In this document: positions 30,060-43,103 of the stretch, one piece after another
How positions within the stretch are numbered: position 1 is the stretch's first letter
How the letters are laid out: every line of letters starts with the position of its first letter
Assembly: GCA_001586965.3 (NCBI GenBank)
Contig: LUCW03002036.1
Coordinates: 1 to 48,591 of the forward strand
DNA length: 48,591 bases
Source of the DNA: Sphaeroforma sirkka
Taxonomy: Eukaryota; Opisthokonta; Ichthyosporea; Ichthyophonida
Direction: 5' to 3'
Position numbers and translations under genes: made by a program
The notes under the pieces: model-generated
What the model saw: only the letters and a program-made list of their open reading frames with translations
Databases searched by the model: none
What the model was told of the DNA's origin: nothing

Positions 30060-31157
30060 ATGCAATCTATATGCAACATGCCGCCCAGGAAAAGTACGCT
30101 TGAGCACTTCTTCAAGGCACCTCCTTCAAAAAGAGCACGCATTGCTGCGTCACCGCCACCGCCAACGTCAGCGACAAAATCATCAACAGACTCGCTGGTC
30201 CCTTCAAGTCATCCTACATACCCATTTGCCATACCCCAACTCCCAAATTCAATTACCGAATCTCTTGGACACGCTATTCCTTCGCTTGACAATGGCAAGC
30301 GCATCGACGACCAACCACATCTCGACCTTGTCTACTTTCATCGCTACCTCCCTCGCGGCATGGAAGCCAGCATATTTGACTTTTTACGCGAGAATTTGTT
30401 CTTTTATCGCGTGCAGTATGCAAAGAAATTCGGAAATAAGGAGATGCAGATTAATACGCCAAGGTATACTACTGTTTTTGGTGTTGACGAGAGTGCGTTC
30501 TTCAATGCGCAACCTGGCTCTGACTCTGGGCCTAAATTTTGTGTCCAATGTATGGGTACTGGGGCCTGTAATCATGGTGTTAATACCAGGACAACCCAGG
30601 TTATATTTGACAGTAAAAGTAAATGTCTTGTCCCCAAGGACCGGTACTCTTGCCGTCCGCGACCAATACCAGACTGCCTTATGTTTTTGAAGAAGATGAC
30701 TGAAGCCTCCACCGCTCAGACATACAACTTCTGTCTCGTGAATTACTATGCGGATGGAAACGACAGTATATCGTATCACAGTGACGATGAAAGGTTTTTA
30801 GGAGCAAACCCGGCAATCGCATCCTTTTCGTTGGGAGCGAAGCGCGACTTTCTCATGAAGCACAAGTCTGATAAGAAGAAGCCGGCGAAGACTGAAAATG
30901 TTCTGAAGGATAAACCGCTGAAGCTCACACTAGACTCGGGGGATATGCTGCTCATGCGTGGGGCCACTCAAGCAAAATGGTTGCATAGTATTCCAAAGCG
31001 CAAAGGAGGTGAAAGTGGCAATGGGAGAATTAATATAACGTTCCGGAAGGCGATGGTACCTGGGGGAACCGAGAACTATTACAAGTATAATGTAGGGGAG
31101 GGAGGCGCTTTTAAATGGAGCAGAAAGGACAAGAATATGATACCATGGACGTCGTGA
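30060..31157 (+). CDS. AlkB-family 2-oxoglutarate/Fe(II) dioxygenase (ALKBH2/3-like)
   Basis: A single exon of 365 codons from the first ATG. The second ATG at 30078, giving MPPRKST, is the more likely start and would make 359 aa. AlkB enzymes remove alkyl groups from DNA or RNA bases by oxidation. Seen: iron ligands in the HSDDE motif (His and Asp near 240 and 242) and a distal His in WLHSIPKR (near 309), 2-oxoglutarate-binding Arg in GRINITFRK, and the nucleotide-lid region NTPRYTTVFG. NYYADGNDSISYHSDDERFL and TQAKWLHSIPKRKGG are almost word for word what I recall from fungal AlkB repair proteins. The N-terminus STLEHFFK followed by basic residues resembles a PCNA-binding PIP box (K in place of Q), then a probable nuclear localisation signal SKRARI. 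A four-cysteine cluster (FCVQCMGTGAC and a later C) is inserted before the core. AATAAA at 31498 may end the transcript. Confidence 0.93.
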   Translation: MQSICNMPPRKSTLEHFFKAPPSKRARIAASPPPPTSATKSSTDSLVPSSHPTYPFAIPQLPNSITESLGHAIPSLDNGKRIDDQPHLDLVYFHRYLPRGMEASIFDFLRENLFFYRVQYAKKFGNKEMQINTPRYTTVFGVDESAFFNAQPGSDSGPKFCVQCMGTGACNHGVNTRTTQVIFDSKSKCLVPKDRYSCRPRPIPDCLMFLKKMTEASTAQTYNFCLVNYYADGNDSISYHSDDERFLGANPAIASFSLGAKRDFLMKHKSDKKKPAKTENVLKDKPLKLTLDSGDMLLMRGATQAKWLHSIPKRKGGESGNGRINITFRKAMVPGGTENYYKYNVGEGGAFKWSRKDKNMIPWTS

Positions 31158-32901
<1,744 letters not shown>

Positions 32902-35900
32902 TCAGGTGCCCTTCATTATTTTTACCATATGGTTTCTAGCCAATATATTCCGCATTTCAGTGATCTCAATGAATTTAGGGTGCTCCTTAAACTTCTCGAG
33001 AATCCCAGAGAATCTAAGCAGCACGCACACACTCTGGGCGATCTCTTCGAGCGCATACCCCAACTTCACACAGGTCTGCTCGTGTGATACATTCCGTTTG
33101 AACATAGACGTGCGGCTATACCCGTGTTGTGAAGCCTGCCTCATCCTTCTAGATTTCGTTTCTTCGTCATCTTCCGCTTTGCTGATTATACCCGAGCCGT
33201 TGATGTTGTCACAGTCCCGCGTAATATTATCGCTGGCAAACAGCTTAGGTTTGAGCGCAAGTGCTCCACTGGCCGATTCGTTGCAGCTCACTTGCCTCTT
33301 GTAATAAATGCTCTCTATTGACCTCGACGTCTTGGCTGTGCCGTCGCTTTCCCCCACATCTATCACCCCAGTTGGTAACGCAAGAACAGGACCTTTTGCT
33401 TTTGGCGTGAGTGATTTTTCGCTTGAGTGATCATCCCTTTCTACGGTGACTCGAGCGAACAACGCATCGTTTGAAAAAGCTTTGTTCGGCAGATTGGAGA
33501 GTTTCAATGACCTACTACCGTTTTCCGGTAAAAAACATTATCTCAGTCCATGATTGTGGTCGACTCGATTGGTTGATATTTCGGCTGCTATTCCCAGCCT
33601 CTGCGTCCTTGGCAAGTTCCAGTACTTTCTTCCGTAGACTCCATTCTATGTTTAGCGTCGTAGCCTGCTTGGTTTGAACATAGGTCGCGACTATCGACAG
33701 TATGGGTGCTAGAGGCGAGTATTTGTTGTACTTGAGATTCGGCATGAACGCATGTAAATCGCATAGGAACTGCACGCACTCACCACTGTAATTCTGCCTG
33801 GCAACATCCAATAAGACGGCTCGTAGCTCATCATCCTGGATGAGTAGCTCGACCTCCTGTGTCATGGTAACATCGATCGTAGGGAAATAAATATGTGCCT
33901 TGATCACTATGTACACATGACCAACATGAGCAGCCGACGAGGCACCACGCCTACCACTGGCACAAAAGCCAGTGCACACGCACACACCTACACCCACACA
34001 CAATTACAAGGGTACACCGCCACACCGCAGGCGTCCCCATGGACGAGTGCCGGGGGGTCCTATCTGCTGGGGTGGTTGCTGTTGCTACAATACGTCGACA
34101 GAGCATCACCTGCGGTGCGTGTGGGCTATGCAGAGGCTCTGCGGGCGTCAGGTGAAGTGGCGACGCTGTTGAATGCCGTGGCTGAGTTGCTGCCGTACCA
34201 CGTGACACGCAATGCAAACGCCATCGCTACACATGCGGCTAAGGTAAGTGGCATGATGGGGAGCAGCCGCCTTCGGATGTTGTGAATGTTTTTTCAATAA
34301 AAGTAGATTCCCATAACATAGTTTATTGCTGTCTCCTGTATTAATGTACGAGAAGAATATAGAAATACAAACAAACTATCACTTACCGAGCTTCCGCCCA
34401 CTATGGTGTATACATCGGCCAGGATTGCATGCTCGTCAAATAGCGGAACTCCCTTGTAGTACTTATGAATGTTATTGACGACGTTCTCACCTTGCGTCTG
34501 TAAAGTAGCATGTATGTAGAATAAGTATTCAAAAAACGAGTACTATGAAACGTGCTTTGACATAAATAGGGAAGGCTCTGCTGCACGAACGATTGCAAAT
34601 AAATGGCTGAAAGCGCTTTTGATGGGTCGATGAACACAGTGCAGCGAGAAAATCACTTATGCAACGAAGATAGTCAACCTAGTACTATTATTTATTCATG
34701 ATGTATAATAAATAAAAGTCTCAAAAAAAGTTGAGCGAGGCACGACAAGAATAATAAATCCAGATTTAATATAAGGCCTACAACAAACCGACTATAAAAC
34801 AACCCCGGATTGAAAACAAATATTTACCTCCGCAGCGATAACCCAGAATGAGAAGAGATAGAGGGGGGCGTACATGATACCAATTCCGACAGTGCTCATG
34901 GTCATGAGTACTAGCCCCGCGGTGAGAAATATGTACTCGAAAGCCAGCAGGCGATACAGGCCGTGCTGATCTCGAAATACGTAAGAGACGGCCTGCGAGA
35001 TGCGTTTGAAAGTAGGAACGGGATCAGCCCAAATTCAGCAAAAACAAAAATGACAGAGCGTAGTGTAAGCATTTCTGATGTTTAGCCAATACACAGTACA
35101 TAATCGATATTGAGAGAAGCAAGGTATATTAATTATTTGATTTAGGTACCAGCACGATGTACTCCTGCGCACGCTAAAACACAAATAATAATTATTTCTC
35201 TAGCATTTTCTTGAAAGAGCCGTACCATCGGTGAAACATGTCCTCCCTACGTAGCTTAGTCGATGAATAATGCGTACACATGTTTCGAAGATATGAAATA
35301 AGCAAAGACGACTTGAACTTATCATGAACTTGTGTGCAGTGTTACTATTCGTGTATCTTAGGAAGAATCGCCAATAGAAATTTTGAGCACGCAACGCGCA
35401 CAAGAGTACTCACATACCCGAACTTTGTAGCAATAGTAGCTGGCAGTCGTAACTGAGGGGATATACCAGGAAAGAGGCGGCCACACGCAAGGATAGAGAA
35501 ACGATGTGGAAGAAAGCATATGTAAATTAGTACATCAACTTTAATACAAATGAAAGTACGCAATTCAAAACTTTAAGACCGAATGCGCAAAGATAGTCAC
35601 TAAACTGAACGTATATTAGTGAAGTTACGATTAGTACTCTAAAGAAATGAATATCTACGTTTAAACGCTAGGAACCCCTGATAATCCAAATGTATGTAAA
35701 TACCACCCCAACAGGGAGTTGTGAATGCATAACACGGTTTCACATACCTAAATAGGCGCCCGGCAAATAGTGGTATATCGTGAAGCCCCAGAGGTAACAA
35801 GAGTCTGTGAATTCGCATTGGACAGTGACACCGATAGCAAGAAGCAGACACATGGCATACAGCACTGCGAATTTTATTGTGGCGGATCGTATGCTGAAAT

Positions 35901-37140
35901 TTAGGAAATTGAGAGCATGTACATGGGGGTTAGTCGATATAGTTTAGAAATATTGATAGCCCATTGTATTGTTTGTGTAATATTTATCAGCAGACAGCCA
36001 GAAAGCCAAAAAGCATTGATTCATACCAATCCGAACGCTCCTGTGAGCGCAGGATGCGGTAAAGCTGCCACTGGCGCAGATATGTGGCGAAGAACACGCT
36101 GTAGGAAGTGGCTTCATTGAGGGCAGCCAGTGAATACTTGACTATTTGCGGGACGTTGTAGAAGAGGGACACAAATAGGCCAAACTGCGCTATCGGCGCG
36201 ATGAGCAGCGATGTACCTAAAGCCACAATAAATGCATGAATAATGAGTTTGCAACGGATATTATGGTATTGAAATCGTCCACAACGTAAAGAAAAGTTAC
36301 CCGACTTTACGCAAGGGTCTGACAACAACAATGGCAAACACACATCGCGCCACGAATCGTACGCAGACTATCGTTCTGCATACCTAATATTAGATTGGTG
36401 TAGTAGGAATATACTTGGACTGTCAATCGCGTTTTCCATATCATCATTAACAAGGACAGGGCCATAAGTATTGTGACCATGTACACTGCCGCCAAAACAA
36501 AGAAGCATTTGCCCCCACATGAAGCTACAAAGGCCTGTGGACAGCCGGAGATATTGTCTTGCCACTTCCTCACTTTGGTCCTATCTTCCGGTATCCATGC
36601 CACTCCAAAGAAATATCTGTATGTTTGAATGTAACAGACAGCATCAGTTCATGTGCTACTATATATATATATATATAAATATATATATAAATATACTTTT
36701 CGTCGATGTCGAGAATACTACTTTGAAGATTCGCATATAAGAGGCCATAATCAGCCAGGAAGTCGTACAATTCATGCTGATAGAATCTGATCAATACGAA
36801 CTTGCTTTCAAATTAGAGTTATAATCTACAGTTTTGAGATTTATCAACAAAGCGAGGAAGATAACCAAAAAACGTACAGTTAAAACATTTACAAACGTTC
36901 GATATCGTGTTAAACATGACGAATTCCAAACACGTACCCTGATAAACCGGCGAAAAATAGTACTATTACAGAATCCACCACAAGGTGCCATAGGTTATCC
37001 TTGTTTAAACAGGGGAAAAATTTATAATGTGTACTTTTCCGTCTCCTAATCTCGTTGAGGTACATCATAGACGAACGGCTTGATCGCACTAATATGGTCG
37101 ATGCCAGACTTTCATCTTGATCAGTCATATTACTTGTCAT
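32902..37140 (-). CDS. Seven-helix membrane protein with C-terminal RGS domain (9 exons)
   Basis: Predicted exons on minus: 37140-36938, 36786-36697, 36616-36384, 36216-36027, 35893-35748, 35452-35418, 34992-34828, 34497-34387, 33856-32902. The first eight sum to 391 codons, with every phase matching. Hydrophobic helices: WHLVVDSVIVLFFAGL, FFVLAAVYMVTILMALSLLM, SLLIAPIAQFGLFVSLF, KFAVLYAMCLLLAIGVTV, LLAFEYIFLTAGLVLMTM and IGIMYAPLYLFSFWVIAA, with a weaker one around YLWGFTIYHYLPGAYL; LRQWQLYRIL resembles a loop after helix 3. The last exon starts with an RGS core (LLIQDDELRAVLLDVARQ, GECVQFLCDL, SLRKKVLEL). RGS domains speed GTP hydrolysis by G-alpha, and 7TM-RGS fusions are known from plants (AtRGS1). 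The final RGS helices appear after a long insert (IAQSVCVLL, FKEHPKFIEI). The exon's frame shifts by one at a run of six T (33530-33535): with one T fewer it stays open to 32902, total about 708 aa. A sequencing error is likeliest. Confidence 0.8.
34031..34243 (+). pseudogene. Isolated listerin-like exon in the last intron of the RGS gene
   Basis: The plus frame between an acceptor (CCGCAG, ending 34030) and a donor (AAG then GTAAGT at 34244) encodes 71 residues with clear protein character: GGSYLLGWLLLLQYVDRAS, then PAVRVGYAEALRASGEVATL, then LLNAVAELLPYHV. This resembles the region of the ribosome-quality-control E3 ligase listerin (LTN1) before its RWD/RING end, where I recall a YLLSWKLLL..ASSQLRALY..YLR pattern. 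No neighbouring listerin exons are visible on plus. An AATAAA follows at 34296. It may be a stranded exon copy or part of a short transcript; the family assignment is tentative. Confidence 0.4.
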
Positions 37141-40100
37141 TCTGAATCTTGTTCAGATAAACTGAAGTACGAGTGTTTCGATATACTGTAGCCGAGGTAT
37201 TGAATGTATTTGTTATGTGCCGTCAACGAGAGATATCCTTGGCAAGGACTTATATGTAAGCGTACATGTTATTGACAATATATGCAACAGGTTTCGATTT
37301 GTGACGATGCCGCATTCTGAGAGGTATATAGGATAGCTGATCTGCTTTGTATCGAGATGATCATTTGTCTCCACTTTCTTTATATTGTGCACCTAACATC
37401 TGGATCAGATTTGCCTTCTACTTCTCAGACATTGTAAATTGCAAAATAATAAAAAATGAAAACTCGTTTTTTATACATAATTCTTTTCTAAAATAATGTC
37501 AATCATTCGAGGTGACATATTTATGTATTTTTTTAAAAACAGTATTTATATTCTACATATTTTATAAAAATCACTATTTTATTTTAGATCACTCTATATT
37601 TTACTATTTATTGACCCCCCGAGGACCTGGCCCCGCTCCCTCTCGCTCTCTCTATCCCTCCCTGGGCCTGGTATTTACTATTAGAGAGTATTTTAATACA
37701 TACGTAGAGAGATAGAGGAGTAAAAGGGGAAGGCAAACTCTTCAGCGCAGTATGTATTTTGTTAAAGAAAAGAACAACCGTTCGATATCTTGACCAGGGC
37801 TCCAGACTCCAGAGTCCAGAGCCCCCAACTGACCAGGTTGCTGATTTTTTGTGGTTTCACAATTCACACTCACTCTGGTTTGAACTCAAGGATTTTATTT
37901 AAATTTATATAAGCGAATAACTGTGACTAGGAAACTGGGGTTCTCCCTTTTTTCTTTCCTTTTGATTGTTTTTTTTTAAGACAAAAAACCATACATATAA
38001 AAGCAAATAAATAGACAAAAAGACATAGCTTTCTTATAATTTTGGTCATATTTAATAAAAAATGATGAAATGACCAAAAATAAAAATAAACACATTTAAA
38101 TGCAGATTTTGAGTTGGAAAAAAATGGAGAAAAATAAAACAAAAATTATTACCGACAAAAAGCCAACAAAGTACGAACAGTATCAGTTATTTTTTAAGTA
38201 CTGTTTTTATATTTATATAACGAAAGCATTACAAAACCAATCAAATTGGATATTTGATTATAGTAAATATATATTTTAACTTTATCTTTTATTGGAGCGA
38301 GTTTTGATTTTGAAATTGGACAAGTTTTGCCACAGAGGTTTTCTGGGGCTCGAGTTTCAAACCGGAGTAATCGAGTTATTCCATTAGTTTTTTTTAAAGT
38401 TTTTGTATGCCCTCGGGCCTCGGGGTCTGAAACTGTCTGTAGCCTCTCGCAATACAAATAAATATCCTGAGTTTACTATCGCTGAGTCTCTGGAATCCTG
38501 GACTCCCCAGCCCCAAGGGCCCAGGGCTAAGCTCAACGTGATGCCTTACGGCGGTCCGGGATAGAAGTTGAACGTAAACGCATATCTATTCAATTTTAAA
38601 ATGGTATACCGGTTATACTGTGATCAGAAGGGTCTATCTAAGTTCTATTATAGGACTGAATCGTATCGTGAACATGGTACATATTTAAATGTTTAGACCC
38701 GAAAGCTGCACCTATGTGCACACACGGGATCGTATATGAAATGAAAGTTGAACAAACGTATATTTATTCGATATATAAAGGTTTTAACGGAAAACGGTTT
38801 GAGGTTAGGCCCAGGGCCCCAGGCTGTTATTTTATTTTTTTGTGGTTTCACTGTTCTGAGCTTAGAAAGCTCGAAATCTATGACTAAAATGATTATAAAA
38901 ATGAGCGAAAAACAAAAGTTACAAAACATATGATTTGAAGTGCACAGTTGTCAGAATGTCAGTGTCACTGTCTCATTTTTTTATCGTGGTTTCACTGTTC
39001 TCATAAATCTCAGTTCTGAACTTCAAAAGTTCGGAATCTATGTACGAACACAAGGACAGCCCACTCACATAGAGCCCTCAGCCGCAGAAATCGTCAGAGC
39101 AAAGTAAATAAGCAGGATAAATTACTTGAGACAACGTAGAGGAGCAGATAGTCAGTGGTAAACATAAAATTGTCGATTTAAAAAAAATGAATGAATAACA
39201 AAACATATGATTTGAAGTAAACAGTCGTCAATATACTTATTCTTTTTTTAAAGATGCCAACAACAAAAAAAAATTGTCATAGTATTGTGCTATTCAAAAA
39301 AAATTAGCCGTTCATGACTTCATGGCTCATGTTCATACCCATCATTATTGATATAAAAAAAAATATATATAATGATACACTCTCTGATACATTCTCAAAA
39401 TTCTCGTGAGTGGACTAAAAACATAAAAGAAAAAATGTATTTAGGTTTCCTGTGGCCTGCCTCCTGGTTTCAAGTTCGACAACCGGTATTTATTTATTCT
39501 CAGATTCCTCAACAGCCATTTACAAACGAGCTATATATTTATCAGTCACCACTCACCAGTAGTGACCACTGAGACCTGAGTCTGACCAGTCCTTTTACAA
39601 TTACTATCGTCTTTTGCTATAATAGTATTTAGTATAGTTCCAAATATGTATAAATATTTAGGTTTGACCCAATCGTAGTAGAGGCACTCTGCGTGGTATG
39701 AGTCATATTCTGACATTCCTAATTTATGCTTTTGTTTTTAAAAAACTGACGATACCAGAGCAGGGTTGCTCTTTTAAAACGGACAAGAAAAGTCCTGTCC
39801 GGACAACTATTTGCATTATAAACGGACAGCCGGACAAAGGGCATTATATGGACCAAACAAACGGACAGGCATCAATCTTGAAATGAATAAATGGGTTTGG
39901 TCAATTTGTGCTAGGCGATTTACCAGTGGACAATAGGACTTTTTTGAATGGGACACATAGACAGCCTCAAAAACAGGTCATAATACCATGGACAGTCTTC
40001 TTTTTTCCCAGATAGTTTAGTCCATTTGTACGTTTAACAACCCTGATACAGAGCCTTCTAAATCAAACAAGCCAGACATCATCCCCAAAATATAGCGGGA

Positions 40101-40309
40101 CGTGGAATTGCCCGCGGCATGGATGCTCTACTATATTTGTAACTTATATCTTTTGAAATAGATGTTAATATCCCTAATGCCCACTATCGAATACCCAGGC
40201 ACTCGCAGGTTTTTTTACCAGCGTACGCTATTGGAAACGTCAAGAAAGCGTTCGTGCCAGGAAGAAGATATAGATACAAGATAAGCAACACGTATTATTG
40301 TAGAAATAC
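37141..40309. other. AT-rich region without genes, with old repeats
   Basis: Composition shifts to very AT-rich, with A and T homopolymers. Small GC-rich islands (for example near 37672, 37796-37830, 38498-38535 and 38805) stand out. Diverged duplicates are visible: GTGGTTTCACTGTTCT with a TCTATG ending near 38842 and again near 38989, and ACAAAACATATGATTTGAAG near 38921 and 39199. Repeated GGACA/CGGACAG phrases lie at 39775-39870. No coding evidence. Confidence 0.55.
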
Positions 40310-41930
40310 GGCATCCGGTCAGTCTAAAATATCATGATCAAATGAGATATCATTGATTTTTGTTAAACACAAGCTTCTTTTTTACAATATTTCCAAAGTG
40401 TTCTAAATTCACTTTGATGGCTCCAATAGCCTTAGTATTTGGTATGACTCATCCACTTGGACCTATTTGAGACATTAGTAGATGTAGGATATTATAAACT
40501 AAATTTTATAATCTCTGAGCTACTACTTACAGCTTTTGGTTTTACCGCCAATCTCCAAAAATCTCCCTAAAGTTAACAACAAACTAGTTACTATACCTAG
40601 AATTTATTAATTTTCCTGTTCTTGAGCTATTAATAGGGCTGAAGGAAACTCTAAAGGCAAAGGAGCCGCCAGCTCTAAGCCTGCTAAGCCTGTTAAGGTC
40701 CCTGATTTTACTGGAGACGCTGGTACGTCTGGTACTGAGCCTGCCGTTAAAGCTGTAAAGGAAGCCATTTCTGAGCTTGGTTCTGATGAAAACTCTGAGG
40801 TTGACTCGTCGGACCCTAAAGCCTTAGAATAGGAAGTCTCAATTGCCGCGGAAAGGCTCACCAGCGTCTGTGTGTCTCCTAGTAGTGGAGCCCAGGGCAT
40901 CAGCTCGCCATCTGACCGCGAAAAGTCAGATATTGGAATGGCTATATCTCCTCAACCAGTGGAGGAATCGTCTCGAGATTGTCTGTTTATTACTACTAAA
41001 AGTCATCTCAATCCACCATTAACAAAGATGCACTGAATGCCTCGCCACTGAATGTTGGGGACGTCATATCTCGACAACGAACGGTTGGTACTTCTCAATC
41101 TCGACGCTATCTGGGCCGTAAAGATTAGCCGCTGCCATAGTTTGTGACCTTTTGATCTTATCCCACGTGGCCGATATTCTTCCTGTACCGAAAACAAATT
41201 ATTCCGAACCGGAGTTCGAACCTGAGGCCCACTGGTTTACCAGCCAACAGGGTTACCGCTGAGCCAGTTACCGCTGGTGAAGTGGGTAAAACCTCAAGAT
41301 TTAACCTCTATAGCTCGGACGCTATAATCAACCATCCTTACGAGCCTAACCCTGTCAGAGGCTATGATCATATGGATCAATGAGGCTTACCACCTTCATA
41401 ACATCGATCCTCATTTACCATTTAACCCTAGATACTAGTACCTCCCTAGAGAGTACCTTCTCTAGCACTGAAGACGAGGAAGTGAGAACTTGACAACAAC
41501 GTCTCAGGTTATAACGTTTTGGTATACAAGTCCTTAAGAACCGTCTATTGAATAATTCTGGCCTTGACGGTAAGAAAGTGGATAACATTCGCTATCTAAT
41601 CGATAGCAAGAGAAAGGAGATAAACTCCATCTTGGCACTAACAGCCCGTAGCACAGAGCGTGAAGCTCGTGAACGCTTTGAACCAAGCTTTTCAAAGCAG
41701 CTAGGTAACGCGAAGGCTGAGGTCGATTTCTCTACTAATGAGAGTACAGTGGAGACACTGAAGGCCTTTGACCAACATAAGGAGTCTGTCAGCTTTAAGT
41801 ATAAGCAGATGATGAATTCCTTTATTCATTTCTGTGAGTTAGAGGATTGGAAAACTATCTTGAAGGCCTATGAGCTCAACTGGAAAGTCCTACCCTGGAT
41901 GGACCTTTGATTCAAATTTTCGTCTCCGAA
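40310..41930 (+). mobile_element. Decayed 5' piece of an LTR retrotransposon (LTR and gag remnants)
   Basis: The first ~260 bp (40310-40570) are the reverse complement, diverged, of 42812-43103, the left LTR region of the minus-strand element. Gag-like sequence follows on plus: the 41548-41910 stretch (NIRYLIDSKRKEIN, FSTNESTVETLKAFDQ) matches the same part of gag in the element at 47433-47002. The piece is truncated and broken, and looks older than its relative. Confidence 0.8.
41206..41280 (-). repeat. tRNA-like insertion, copy in the plus-strand fragment
   Basis: On minus, a TGGCTCAGCGGTA A-box (41266-41254) and a GGTTCGAACTCC B-box (41222-41211) have 31 bases between them, the spacing of RNA polymerase III promoters in tRNA genes. 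The fold between them is imperfect. It lies antisense inside the gag remnant. Confidence 0.6.
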
Positions 41931-42296
41931 ACCTAAATTTCGGTGACCAGTAGGTCACCAGTGTAGAACTGAATATCACTTTCAAAACCCCACAGACCAA
42001 AATGTTGACTTGAAATTTGGATTACAATCAAAAAAAATAAAATACAGTAGTAGGAGTCTGGGTCCCCAGACTCCCACAGCCCCACAGTCCCACATCCGCG
42101 AAAAAATGTCGGGCCAGGCCGAATCCCAATTGAGACGTTCGTCCCCAACGGCTCCTTACCCAATGACCAATGGAAATTGGACATACAAAAATCGATCACA
42201 AACATCTCTGCCCAGGTCAGTACTCTACAGGCCAATCTCAATCAAATTTTGGGACCGGCTCTAACAGCCCCGAACAATGATAGGCCCATCTCCAAG

Positions 42297-42717
42297 GTGT
42301 AAACTTCGATGGAAATCACTAGGTTTCAAACTATATTAAACTAAAATACAATTTAGTCACAGAGAATTTAGCAGTGGTAGCTTGTGTAAGAATGATCGGG
42401 ACTGCCTCTTGTTAAGAGCCTAAATATCCTCGATCACACAGGGCGTACCTCTAGCTGTTCTTTATTGAATAATTTTCACTAGAAGTACTAAGTGTTCATG
42501 ACCACATGTGTAAACTTCGATGGAAATTACTAGGTTTCAAACTATATTAAACTAAAATACAATTTAGTCAGTTAGGATTTAGCAGTGGTAGCTTGTGTAA
42601 GAATGATCGGGACTGCCTCTTGTTAAGAGCCTAAATATCCTCGATCACACAGGGCGTACCTCTAGCTGTTCTTTATTGAATAATTTTCACTAGAAGTACT
42701 AAATGTTCATGACCACT
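42297..42717. repeat. Two-copy 211-bp tandem repeat, possibly paired solo LTRs
   Basis: The unit from GTGTAAACTTCGATGG to TTCATGACCAC is present at 42297 and 42508 with only a few differences. It has a TGT...ACA-like border and a short AT-rich body with no coding frame. Two solo LTRs sharing a border, or a simple tandem duplication, would both fit. Confidence 0.75.
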
Positions 42718-42976
42718 TGCCTAATTTGTAAATAGACATAATAACGTAAGTCACGTTAATACATTAGCTGATATAAATAAAGTTCCATCTGAAGAAAAGT
42801 TAAAAAAAGAAAAAGACTTATTGGATTTTGAAGATTGGCGGGAGGACCAAAATCTATAAGTAGTAGTTCGGAGATTATAAAATTTAGTTTATAATATCCT
42901 ACATCTACTAATGTCTCAAATAGGTCCAAGTAGATGAGTCATACCAAATACTCAGGCTATTGGAGCCATCAAAGTG

Positions 42977-43103
42977 AATTTAGAACACTTTGGAAATATT
43001 GGAAAAAGAGCTTGTACTAATTATTTAAAATACAAATAAAACCAATGTATTATCTCAATTGATCTTGATATTTTAGACTGACCGGAGGCCGTATTTCTAC
43101 ATA
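42977..43103 (-). repeat. LTR segment shared with the right end (3' LTR side)
   Basis: About 125 bp are nearly identical to 48467-48591. Read on minus it begins TGTAGAAATACGGCCTCC, just after a GGGGGCTA purine-rich stretch that could be the polypurine tract. Confidence 0.85.

Noticed and set aside
42010-42280. 84-codon frame that looks somewhat gag-like in one reading
   Set aside because: Too short and degenerate to place in a family; may be a remnant of another retroelement.
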